DNA of 15,371 nt from Bacillota bacterium. GTDB taxonomy: Bacteria; Bacillota; Clostridia; Christensenellales; CAG-138. Of the stretch, positions 6,344 through 13,740 are shown one piece after another. The notes under the pieces were generated by a model. That model saw only the letters and a program-made list of their open reading frames with translations. It was not told the DNA's origin and made no database searches. Where the stretch lies: contig JAEZGQ010000005.1 in assembly GCA_023416895.1 (NCBI GenBank), positions 1 through 15,371 of the forward strand. The letters run 5' to 3'. Positions within the stretch are counted from its first letter, which is position 1. Every line of letters begins with the position of its first letter. A program made the position numbers and the translations under genes.

Positions 6344-8317
6344 ATGGAACACATTCAAAAGCAGGCCATCAGCGCCATTCGCGTATTGGCGGCGGAAGCG
6401 GTACAGAAGGCGAAGAGCGGGCATCCGGGGCTTCCCATCGGCTCGGCTCCTATGGCCTATGCCCTTTTCTCTCAGATGAAGCAAAACCCCAAGAACCCGA
6501 ATTTTGAAAACCGCGACAGGTTTGTGCTCAGCGCGGGTCACGCGTCGATGCTCCTTTATTCGCTTTTGCACCTTTACGGCTACGGCCTTACGATTGACGA
6601 TTTGAAGAATTTCCGCCAGTGGGGCAGCCTTACCCCCGGGCACCCTGAGTTTGGCCATACTGTGGGCGTAGAGGCGACCACAGGCCCGCTCGGGCAGGGC
6701 TTCACGATGGCGGTCGGCATGGCGATGGCGGAAAAACATCTTGCAGCCACCTTCAACCGCGAAGGTTTTGAAATTGTGGACCATTACACTTACACCCTCA
6801 TGGGCGACGGTTGCATGATGGAGGGCATTGCCTCCGAAGCCGCGTCGCTCGCGGGCACACTGAAGCTCAACAAATTCATCGCGCTTTATGACAGCAACCG
6901 CATCACCATCGAGGGCGATACGGACATCGCGTTCCGTGAGGACGTAGCTGCCCGTTTTGCATCCTACGGCTTTTTTGTGCAGGACGTGGCCGATGGCGAG
7001 GATATCGAAGCCATTTCCCGCGCCATTGAGGCTGCGAAGGTGCAAAAGGAAAAGCCCTCGCTCATCGTCGTGCATACGAAAATCGCGCATGGTACTGCCA
7101 AAGAGGGCAAGGCCAGCGCGCACGGCGAACCTTTGGGGGAAGACAATGTAAAGGCTTACAAAGAAGCTTTGGGTTGGAACGAGGAGCCGTTTTACGTGCC
7201 TGCGGATGTGTATAAACATTTTGCCGACATGCAGCCGCGCTTCCAAGGCTATGAAAGCGACTATAACGCCCTTCTTGCCGCTTACGAAAAGGCGTATCCG
7301 GAGCTTTATAAAATGTGGCAGGAATGGCACAGCACAAAGCTTCCCGAAGCGCTTTTGAACGACGAAAGCCTGTTTGTGGCCGAGGGTAAAAAAGCCACCC
7401 GCACTTTGGGCGGCGAAGTGCTCAACAAGCTTGCCTCGTACCTCCCGAACCTTTTTGGCGGCAGTGCCGACCTTGCTCCCTCCACGAAAACGGAGCTTAA
7501 GGGCAAGCCGTTCTTCTCGGCGGAAACGCCGGAAGGTTCCAATGTGCATTTCGGCGTGCGCGAGTTCGCTATGGCCGCCATTTGCAACGGCATTGCGCTG
7601 CACGGAGGGTTAAGGCCGTTCTGCGCGACCTTCCTCGTGTTTGCGGACTATTTGAAGGCGGCTATCCGCCTGAGCGCGCTCATGAAGCTTCCCGTGATGT
7701 ACGTTCTTACGCACGATTCCATCGGCGTCGGAGAAGACGGCCCCACCCACCAGCCCGTCGAGCAGATCGCCTCTTTGCGCTTAACGCCCAACACCTTTGT
7801 GTTCCGACCTGCGGATGCAAGGGAAACTGCGGGTTCCTACCTCGCCGCGCTCAAGCTTGACGCGCCGAGCGTGATGGCGCTTACCCGCCAAGATCTGCCC
7901 CAGCTTGCGGATACGTCAAAGGATGTTTCGCGCGGTGCCTACATCCTACGCGACCCCAAGGGTACACCCGACGTGATCCTCATGGGTTCCGGTTCGGAGG
8001 TTGAACTTCTTTATAAAGCGGCCGACATTCTTTCGGTGCAAGGCTATACCGCGCGGCTCGTTTCCGTGCCGTGCATGGAGCTTTTCGACAGGCAGGACGA
8101 AGCCTATCGCGAGAGCGTGCTGCCAAAGGCCCTGCGCAAGCGCGTTGCCGTGGAGGCGGGCGCTACCGCGTGCTGGCAGAAGTATGTGGGCTTGGACGGG
8201 AAGTGCGTCGGCATCGACCGCTTCGGCGCTTCCGCACCTGCCTCTAGGGTGTTCGTCGAGTACGGCTTTACACCCGAGCATGTTGCCGAAGTTGCGCTCG
8301 AGGTCATCAAGGGCTGA
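6344..8317 (+). CDS. tkt: Transketolase
   Basis: Thiamine-diphosphate enzyme that moves two-carbon ketol units in the non-oxidative pentose phosphate pathway. It is full length at 657 residues with all three domains. His27 (SGHPG), His66 and His100 line the substrate channel. The ThDP/metal motif runs from GDG (154-156) to N185. The catalytic glutamate is Glu407 (VREFAM). The pyrimidine-domain motif with DGPTHQP contains His469, which matches E. coli His473. The C-terminal regulatory domain is present, ending FTPEHVAEVALEVIKG. GGAGG lies 4 nt before the ATG. It is a single-gene unit between the gdhA terminator and its own terminator. Confidence 0.97.
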   Translation: MEHIQKQAISAIRVLAAEAVQKAKSGHPGLPIGSAPMAYALFSQMKQNPKNPNFENRDRFVLSAGHASMLLYSLLHLYGYGLTIDDLKNFRQWGSLTPGHPEFGHTVGVEATTGPLGQGFTMAVGMAMAEKHLAATFNREGFEIVDHYTYTLMGDGCMMEGIASEAASLAGTLKLNKFIALYDSNRITIEGDTDIAFREDVAARFASYGFFVQDVADGEDIEAISRAIEAAKVQKEKPSLIVVHTKIAHGTAKEGKASAHGEPLGEDNVKAYKEALGWNEEPFYVPADVYKHFADMQPRFQGYESDYNALLAAYEKAYPELYKMWQEWHSTKLPEALLNDESLFVAEGKKATRTLGGEVLNKLASYLPNLFGGSADLAPSTKTELKGKPFFSAETPEGSNVHFGVREFAMAAICNGIALHGGLRPFCATFLVFADYLKAAIRLSALMKLPVMYVLTHDSIGVGEDGPTHQPVEQIASLRLTPNTFVFRPADARETAGSYLAALKLDAPSVMALTRQDLPQLADTSKDVSRGAYILRDPKGTPDVILMGSGSEVELLYKAADILSVQGYTARLVSVPCMELFDRQDEAYRESVLPKALRKRVAVEAGATACWQKYVGLDGKCVGIDRFGASAPASRVFVEYGFTPEHVAEVALEVIKG

Positions 8318-8353
8318 ACTGTTACACCAACCAAAATGAAACAATGAACAACG

Positions 8354-8389
8354 ATGCGCCGCCTGCACATAGCAGGCGGCGCATTCCTG
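8354..8389 (+). terminator. Probable terminator of tkt
   Basis: A perfect 13-bp GC-rich stem (8354-8366 with 8372-8384) with a 5-nt loop lies 36 bp after the tkt stop. The following sequence is TTCCTGT, a poor T-tract, so termination may be partial. Confidence 0.7.
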
Positions 8390-8547
8390 TCAAAAAAGTG
8401 GCTGATACCACTTTTTGAGGAGTGCAGGAATCACCTGTGCGTATCGCACGGTCGGCGCTTCCTGAGAAGAAGCCTTGCTACGCAAGGCCATTCGTCGCCA
8501 CCGCGCTTAGCGTTTACGGACATTTTTTGTTTACAAAACGGAAACCG
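8390..8547 (+). repeat. Hairpin-dense element, copy A
   Basis: Part of the gene-free stretch 8318-8816. Five successive inverted repeats are visible. (1) An AAAAAGTGG / CCACTTTTT hairpin at 8390-8418. (2) A 40-nt cruciform-like unit, 8425-8464, with outer arms CAGGAA/TTCCTG and an inner GTGCG-TAT-CGCAC hairpin. (3) GCCTTGC-TAC-GCAAGGC at 8472-8488. (4) A weak GC-rich hairpin near 8503-8512. (5) A T-run/A-run hairpin at 8523-8538 followed by CGGA. The same units in the same order, with different stem sequences, occur at 13436-13619. No open frame explains the region. It could be a structured RNA or a non-autonomous palindromic repeat. Confidence 0.65.
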
Positions 8548-8619
8548 AATCTACACGGAATGTACGCTGATTTGCCATATTTCTAAGGTATCATAAAGAC
8601 ACAGCAAGGGAGTGATGCC

Positions 8620-8658
8620 ATGGACGAGCACAAGAAAAGGCAGAGCCGAGAGTTGTAG
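8620..8658 (+). other. 12-codon open frame with a good ribosome site
   Basis: ATG to TAG encodes MDEHKKRQSREL. GGGAG lies 7 nt upstream, and a TATCAT -10-like box (8589-8594) lies about 26 bp before the start, with only a weak -35. The bidirectional hairpin at 8699-8732 lies 40 bp downstream. It could be a tiny expressed peptide, a leader, or the front end of a decayed gene. There is no homology evidence. Confidence 0.22.
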
Positions 8659-8698
8659 TTTTCCTGATTACCTTCCCAAAACCATATGAACCCCCCAG

Positions 8699-8732
8699 CC
8701 AAAAAGCGCCGTGTTCTTCCGGCGCTTTTTGG
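8699..8732. terminator. Bidirectional intrinsic terminator
   Basis: A perfect 13-bp stem (8699-8711 with 8720-8732) has an 8-nt loop and A5/T5 arms, so both strands place Ts at the 3' side of the stem. It separates plus-strand transcription coming from tkt from the convergent minus-strand operon. Confidence 0.75.
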
Positions 8733-8762
8733 TATCGTAAGGTGTACAAGCCTTGACCAAAC

Positions 8763-8789
8763 AAAAAAGGGCGGGGAAAACCGCCCTTT
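8763..8789 (-). terminator. Intrinsic terminator of the EamA-YdcF operon
   Basis: On the minus strand a 9-bp stem (8789-8781 with 8774-8766), rich in GC at its centre, is followed by six Ts. It lies about 28 bp after the YdcF-like gene's stop codon. Confidence 0.85.
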
Positions 8790-8816
8790 CTAAATACCAA
8801 TTTAGGGGAAGGCAAT

Positions 8817-9590
8817 TTATACCTTGCCGTTGAGCCAATACACCGCAAGCGCAATGCATTCTCTCATATAGTCGTTTGGCGCAAGGTACCATACGCCTTT
8901 CGCACCGATGCCACTCGTTGTAAGGCCTATGGCTTTTGCCACAAGCGACGCGCGGTACACATGAAATTCCGTGGTGATGAATACGACTTTCGCGTTGTTG
9001 CCAAGTGCCTTTTGAATGAGCGAAAGGGAATACTGGAAGTTTTCGTATGTGCTTGTGGATGCGCTTTCAAGAAGAATCCGATCATCGTTCATCCCGCGCA
9101 ATCGTAGGTATTCGCGCATGGCGGATGCTTCCGTAACGGTTTCGCCCTCACCCTGGCCTCCGCTTAAAATAAGCACCGTATCGGGGTTTTGCTGCAAATA
9201 GTCATAAGCGGCATCCAGCCGGTATTGGAGCGTTAAGGAAACGCGGTCGCCGCGAAGCCCCGCGCCGAGTACGATCACCGCATTGGCGCCCTTGGGTGCG
9301 CCTTCGTGCCCCTTTGTGTAAATGAGCGTACCCACAATGGTAAAAAACAAAATTGCCGCCGCATAGCCCACGATCAACGCCCATTTTACGACCGCTCCGA
9401 GGCGCGAAGCGTCAAACCACGCGCAAAGCGGAACAAAAAACAAGCCGAGGATAAGCAGCGGAGCGCCCATCAGCGCAGGCAGATAGGTGCCCAGATTGCC
9501 CGTTGTCAGGCTTTTGATTACGACCGTATCGAGAATCAAAACGATCCCTATGGCAAGCAACAAAAGCCTAATCATGTTCTTCCGTTTCAC
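8817..9590 (-). CDS. YdcF-family (DUF218) membrane protein
   Basis: A 257-residue protein with a basic N-terminus, three hydrophobic segments at about 6-22, 36-57 and 66-92, and a DUF218 domain after them. Domain hallmarks are IVLGAGLRGDRVSLTLQYRL (106-125), LSGGQGEGE (142-150) with the following EASAM, and RILLESASTSTYEN (171-184). Relatives (SanA, ElyC, YdcF) act in envelope biogenesis, but the biochemical activity is poorly defined. Start choice: AAGGAG sits 7 nt before a GTG at 9590, giving MKRKNMIRLL. The ATG at 9575 has only a poor site, and the TTG at 9614 has none. The gene therefore begins 23 bp inside the upstream EamA gene, which implies coupled translation. Confidence 0.85.
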   Translation of the reverse strand: MKRKNMIRLLLLAIGIVLILDTVVIKSLTTGNLGTYLPALMGAPLLILGLFFVPLCAWFDASRLGAVVKWALIVGYAAAILFFTIVGTLIYTKGHEGAPKGANAVIVLGAGLRGDRVSLTLQYRLDAAYDYLQQNPDTVLILSGGQGEGETVTEASAMREYLRLRGMNDDRILLESASTSTYENFQYSLSLIQKALGNNAKVVFITTEFHVYRASLVAKAIGLTTSGIGAKGVWYLAPNDYMRECIALAVYWLNGKV

Positions 9591-10533
9591 ACGGCAGCTC
9601 CTTAATTTCCTCAACGTTCACGGCGCCCGGCGGCAGCATGTTTGCGCCATAAACGCCCACGAGTACCAATAGCGTGCCCAATCCTTGCCAAATTGAAAAC
9701 GGCTCGCGCAAGATCAAAACGCCCGCAAGCACGGAAATGACCGTTGTCAGCCCTGCAAAGCTTGCCGAGCGGGTTGCTCCCAAAAGCTCAATTCCGTAGT
9801 TGCAAAGGAAAAAGCCGATGGCGCAGCAGCCGACGCCCAAGTAAAGGATGCTCCACAAAAAGCTTGTGTCATGAAACGGCAGCGTTATAAATTCGCCCAC
9901 GGTGCCGTTGATACCGTGCTCCACAAAGGCTGCGCCGGTAAAAACAAGCGCGCCGAGAGCCATCATCACAAAGGTTTTTTCGGCGCTGTTGAAAGCCGCA
10001 GCACGGCGGGAGAAAATAACATAAAAGCTGTCCGAAAACATCGCCACTGCCAAAAGAGCGTAGCCGAGCGCGTTCAACGACGAGGAAAAACCCTTGATGA
10101 GCGCAATGCTCACAACGCCCACAACGGAAAGCACAATGCTTACGACCTGTCTTTTGGTGGGTGGCTCGTGAAGCAGCGGACCTGAGAACAAAAGCGTTAC
10201 AATAGGGATGCACGCAAGGAGCGTGCCGCTTTCGGAGGCGGTCGTGAGCTTAATGCCCGTGGTTTCCGATGCGTAATAAAGCACCGGCTGAAATACGGCA
10301 ATCAAAAGAAGCGGCCAGAGCTTTTTGCCCTTTAGGTTGATCTTGATGACTTTTGTTAAGGCAAGTACACCCATGATTGCAAACGCGATAAAAAAGCGCC
10401 ACGCGAGAAGCGTGAGGGCGCTTACGCTTTCCACCGTAACCTTCACAAACAAAAAGCTAAAGCCAAATAGCACCGCGGCGAAAACTTGGCACAGCGAGCC
10501 AACAATAAGGTTTTTACGTTCTATGTTTTTCAT
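9568..10533 (-). CDS. EamA/DMT-family transporter
   Basis: A 321-residue integral membrane protein with about ten hydrophobic helices arranged as two EamA repeats (about 10-145 and 155-300). Features typical of the drug/metabolite transporter superfamily are FGFSFLFVKVTVE and LLAWRFFIAF in repeat 1, SRRAAAF between the repeats, and ATRSASFAGLTTVISVLAGVL with LREPFSIWQGLGTLLVL in repeat 2. The substrate cannot be predicted; relatives export amino acids or metabolites. The hydrophilic tail (VNVEEIKELPCETEEHD) overlaps the start of the YdcF-like gene. No ribosome site is visible before the ATG, and the predicted transcription start lies almost on the start codon. It diverges from secA. Confidence 0.92.
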   Translation of the reverse strand: MKNIERKNLIVGSLCQVFAAVLFGFSFLFVKVTVESVSALTLLAWRFFIAFAIMGVLALTKVIKINLKGKKLWPLLLIAVFQPVLYYASETTGIKLTTASESGTLLACIPIVTLLFSGPLLHEPPTKRQVVSIVLSVVGVVSIALIKGFSSSLNALGYALLAVAMFSDSFYVIFSRRAAAFNSAEKTFVMMALGALVFTGAAFVEHGINGTVGEFITLPFHDTSFLWSILYLGVGCCAIGFFLCNYGIELLGATRSASFAGLTTVISVLAGVLILREPFSIWQGLGTLLVLVGVYGANMLPPGAVNVEEIKELPCETEEHD

Positions 10534-10541
10534 ACCACATT

Positions 10542-10570
10542 AGTGTAACATACCAAAGATGGGGCAACAA
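10542..10570 (-). promoter_or_regulatory. Promoter of the EamA-YdcF operon
   Basis: On the minus strand TTGTTG (10570-10565), a 17-bp spacer and TACACT (10547-10542). The -10 ends only 8 nt before the ATG, so the transcript would start at or within a base or two of the start codon. Confidence 0.5.
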
Positions 10571-10632
10571 GTGGGGGTCAAACGTGCCCCGCTCGTAAAT
10601 AATTTGTGACAAACCTATGCATGTCTGCGGAA

Positions 10633-10662
10633 TTGTTGTAATGCGCGATTGTGCGTGATAAA
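10633..10662 (+). promoter_or_regulatory. Probable promoter of secA
   Basis: TTGTTG (10633-10638), an 18-bp spacer and GATAAA (10657-10662, reading on as GATAAAAT), about 33 bp before the secA start. The match to consensus is moderate. Confidence 0.45.
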
Positions 10663-10694
10663 ATAAGCAGACGCCGATTCGGAGGGAGAACGAA

Positions 10695-13421
10695 ATGGGT
10701 TTTATTGATATGCTGCTTGGCAGCTCCAGCGAAAGCCAAATTAAAAAATTAAGGCCGATGCTTCAAAAGGTGAATGCACTTGAAAGTTCCATACATGTGC
10801 TTTCAAATGCCGAGCTTCGCGCAAAGACCGATGAGTTCAAAAAACGCCTTCAGGAAGGCGCAAAGCTCGACGATCTTTTGCCGGAAGCCTTTGCCGTGGT
10901 GCGCGAGGCCGCGCAAAGAACCATTGGGCAAAGGCATTTTGATGTGCAGATTTTAGGCGGTATCGTGCTCCACCAAGGGCGCATTGCCGAAATGAAAACG
11001 GGCGAGGGTAAAACCATAACAGAAACTCTGCCCGCGTATTTGAATGCGCTCACCGGAAAGGGTGTGCACATCGTGACCGTAAACGATTACCTCGCCAAGC
11101 GCGATGCGCAGTGGATGGGTAAAATTTTCCGCTTTTTGGGGCTTACGGTTGGGTGCATCGTCCACGACCTCGACAACGACGAGCGCCGTGCCGCGTACAA
11201 CTGCGACATCACCTACGGCACCAACAACGAGTTGGGGTTTGACTATCTGCGCGACAACATGGTCGTTTATAAAGAGCAAATGGTGCAGCGCGAGCTCAAT
11301 TACGCCATTGTTGACGAGGTGGACTCCATCCTGATCGACGAGGCAAGAACGCCGCTGATTATCTCCGGCCATGGTGAAAAGTCCACCGATATGTACACCA
11401 AGGTCGATAAATTCGTGCGCAGGCTTGAGCGCGGCGCAAACATTGAAAAGCGTGGCAAAACGGAGCTGATGCTCGGCGAGGATCAGCCCGAAAGCGGCGA
11501 CTACATGGTGGACATCAAGCAGCGCACCGTGCTTTTGACCCAACAAGGGATGCGCGCCGTTGAAAAACACTTTGAAATTGACGATGTATCAGCCAGCGAG
11601 AACGCGGAACTAAATCACTACATTTTGCAGTCCGTGAAGGCGCACGCGCTCTTTGCGCGCGACAAGGATTATGTGGTGCAAAACGGCGAAGTGCTCATCG
11701 TGGATGAGTTCACCGGCCGCTTGATGCTCGGCAGGCGCTACAGCGATGGGCTCCATCAGGCTCTCGAGGCGAAGGAGGGCGTTAAGGTAGAGCGCGAAAA
11801 CAAAACGCTCGCCACCATCACCTTCCAAAACTATTTCCGTATGTATTCGAAGCTTGCCGGTATGACGGGTACCGCCAAAACCGAGGAAGCCGAGTTTCAG
11901 GATATTTACGACCTCGACGTTGTGGAAATTCCCACCAACAGGCCGCTTGCCAGGCAGGATAACAACGACATCGTTTACCTTACCGAAAAGGGCAAGTTCA
12001 AGGCCGTTGTAGAGGAAATTGTAAAGGTTCATGCCACGGGACAGCCCATCCTTGTGGGTACCATTTCGGTTGAAAAAAGCGAAATGCTTTCCGAAATGCT
12101 CAAGCGCCGCGGCATATCTCACGAGGTGTTGAACGCCAAGCTCCACGCCAAAGAAGCGGAAATCGTGGCGCAAGCGGGCCATTACGGCAATGTGACCATC
12201 GCCACCAACATGGCAGGGCGTGGCACGGATATTCTGCTCGGCGGCAACCCTGAGTTTTTGGCGCGCCGCGAGCTTAAACAAAACGGCATCGATGATGCGG
12301 TCATCGAGGAGGCCGTCGGCCATGCGGATACCGATGATGAGGCCGTGCTTGAAGCGCGCCGCCTTTACCGTGAGGCGTACGCGGGCTATAAAAAGAAAAC
12401 CGATGAGGAGCACGACCGCGTCGTCAAGGTAGGTGGGCTTCATATCCTCGGCACGGAGCGCCACGAGGCGCGCCGCATCGATAACCAGCTGCGCGGACGC
12501 AGCGGCCGTCAGGGCGACCCGGGAAGTTCGCGCTTTTACGTTTCCATGGAAGACGAGTTGATGCAGCGCTTCGGTGGCGAGCGCCTCAAAATCATCATGG
12601 AGCGGCTTTCGCCCGATGACGATATCCCCATCGATATGGGTATCGTTTCTAAGCAGATTGAGGGCGCGCAAAAGCGCGTGGAAACCTTTAACTTTGAGAT
12701 CCGCAAAAACGTTCTGCAGTATGACGACGTCATGAACAAGCAGCGCGAGCTCATCTACGGCCAGCGCAGGAGCGTTTTGATGGGCGAGGATATTTCCTCA
12801 TCCATCCAAAGGATGGTCGAGGAAACCGTGAGCGGTCGCGTCTCCGTTTACTGCCCCGACCACGGCAAGACCGATGCGTGGGATTTTGGCGGACTTATCA
12901 ATGAGCTTTTGCAGATCACGGGCGTTGATTTCACTGCGCGCTTTCGGGGTCTTTCCTCGCATCAGCAGGTGCTTTCCGCCGCGCTTGAGGGCGCGAGTGA
13001 AGCGTATGCCGCACGAGAGGCGGACATTGCCGCTGCGGGTGCGGATATGCGCGAGATCGAGCGCGTGGTGCTTTTGAACGCGGTTGACTCCCACTGGATG
13101 GATCACATCGACGCCATGGATCAGCTCCGTCAGGGCATTGGCCTTCAGGCAATCGGCCAAAAGGACCCTGTGGTTGCCTACCGTACGTCGGGTTTTGAAA
13201 TGTTCGACGAAATGGTGCAGGGAATCCGTGAACGCACCGTGAGAAACCTCTTCCACGTTTCCGTAAAGGCTGCGCCGCAAAAACGCGAGCAGCTCGCAAC
13301 GCCCATTCAAACCTCGGGCGACTCTAAGCCGCAGCCCAAGCGCGTAGGAAACAGAGTGGGCCGTAACGACCCCTGTCCCTGTGGAAGCGGAAAAAAGTAT
13401 AAAAACTGCTGCGGGGCGTAA
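10695..13421 (+). CDS. secA: Preprotein translocase ATPase SecA
   Basis: The motor that pushes unfolded preproteins through the SecYEG channel at the inner face of the membrane. The 908 residues are a complete SecA. NBD1 has Walker A MKTGEGKT (100-107) and the DEVDSILIDEARTPL segment with DEVD at 207-210. The preprotein cross-linking domain follows. NBD2 has the motif TNMAGRGTDILLGGNPEF and the stretch DNQLRGRSGRQGDPGSSRF. The helical scaffold includes ETFNFEIRKNVLQYDDVMNKQR. A C-terminal SEC-C zinc motif has Cys894, Cys896, Cys905 and Cys906 and the ending KNCCGA. GGAGG lies 9 nt before the ATG. The secA-prfB order is common in Firmicutes, but here 319 bp of hairpin-rich DNA separates the genes. 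Confidence 0.98.
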   Translation: MGFIDMLLGSSSESQIKKLRPMLQKVNALESSIHVLSNAELRAKTDEFKKRLQEGAKLDDLLPEAFAVVREAAQRTIGQRHFDVQILGGIVLHQGRIAEMKTGEGKTITETLPAYLNALTGKGVHIVTVNDYLAKRDAQWMGKIFRFLGLTVGCIVHDLDNDERRAAYNCDITYGTNNELGFDYLRDNMVVYKEQMVQRELNYAIVDEVDSILIDEARTPLIISGHGEKSTDMYTKVDKFVRRLERGANIEKRGKTELMLGEDQPESGDYMVDIKQRTVLLTQQGMRAVEKHFEIDDVSASENAELNHYILQSVKAHALFARDKDYVVQNGEVLIVDEFTGRLMLGRRYSDGLHQALEAKEGVKVERENKTLATITFQNYFRMYSKLAGMTGTAKTEEAEFQDIYDLDVVEIPTNRPLARQDNNDIVYLTEKGKFKAVVEEIVKVHATGQPILVGTISVEKSEMLSEMLKRRGISHEVLNAKLHAKEAEIVAQAGHYGNVTIATNMAGRGTDILLGGNPEFLARRELKQNGIDDAVIEEAVGHADTDDEAVLEARRLYREAYAGYKKKTDEEHDRVVKVGGLHILGTERHEARRIDNQLRGRSGRQGDPGSSRFYVSMEDELMQRFGGERLKIIMERLSPDDDIPIDMGIVSKQIEGAQKRVETFNFEIRKNVLQYDDVMNKQRELIYGQRRSVLMGEDISSSIQRMVEETVSGRVSVYCPDHGKTDAWDFGGLINELLQITGVDFTARFRGLSSHQQVLSAALEGASEAYAAREADIAAAGADMREIERVVLLNAVDSHWMDHIDAMDQLRQGIGLQAIGQKDPVVAYRTSGFEMFDEMVQGIRERTVRNLFHVSVKAAPQKREQLATPIQTSGDSKPQPKRVGNRVGRNDPCPCGSGKKYKNCCGA

Positions 13422-13435
13422 CACGCTCCGCGTGC

Positions 13436-13619
13436 CGGCGAAGTGACGTTTCGTCACTTCGCCGAGAAGTTACAGGAAATACCTACGCCTTCGGCGAGGC
13501 CGGTATTTCCTGCAAAGAACGAAAGCCTGCGGCTTTCATCCGTTTCGGCGTACATGCCGCCGAAGCCGGAACATAAAGGTATTTTTTCTGACGCGCATGT
13601 CGTCAGAAAAAACGGATTT
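13436..13619 (+). repeat. Hairpin-dense element, copy B (secA-prfB gap)
   Basis: Part of the gene-free stretch 13422-13740, which opens with a 5-bp hairpin at 13422-13434. Successive inverted repeats follow. The first is a perfect 13-bp stem with a 3-nt loop (13436-13448/13452-13464). Next is a 40-nt unit (13473-13512) with 11-bp outer arms and an inner CGCC-TTC-GGCG hairpin. Then come GAAAGCC-TGC-GGCTTTC (13521-13537), a 7-bp stem (13544-13550/13558-13564), and a 12-bp T-run/A-run stem (13582-13593/13601-13612) followed by CGGA. Order and spacing match copy A at 8390-8547. No T-tract follows any stem in a terminator-like way, so secA-prfB read-through is possible. Confidence 0.7.
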
Positions 13620-13653
13620 GTGCTTATAGGCTTTGCCGTTTTTCCTGTGGGGG

Positions 13654-13710
13654 GCGGTTTCATACCGCTTCAAAAAAAGAATATGTTCCCAACCGGAGGC
13701 GGAGCCTCCG
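13654..13710 (+). other. Two further hairpins in the prfB leader
   Basis: GCGGT/ACCGC (13654-13658 with 13664-13668) and CGGAGGC-GGA-GCCTCCG (13694-13710). The second ends about 30 nt before the prfB start codon and about 15 nt before its ribosome site. Its 5' arm and loop contain GGAGG-like sequence held in the stem. A role in translation control is possible but unproven. Confidence 0.4.
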
Positions 13711-13740
13711 AAAAAATACACAACAAAGGAAGTGAAAAAA

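Noticed and set aside
6114..6479. A 121-codon frame between gdhA and tkt
   Set aside because: It covers the gdhA terminator and the tkt start region and has no ribosome site or recognisable domain.
4649..7603. A 984-codon open frame on the minus strand opposite gdhA and tkt
   Set aside because: It is antisense to two unmistakable genes and crosses their terminator and promoter region. It has no family motif, and the composition (many His, Ala and Arg) is that of the complement of a biased coding strand.
11610..12671. A 353-codon minus-strand open frame inside secA
   Set aside because: It is a shadow of secA codon bias with no ribosome site, no motif, and no independent neighbours.
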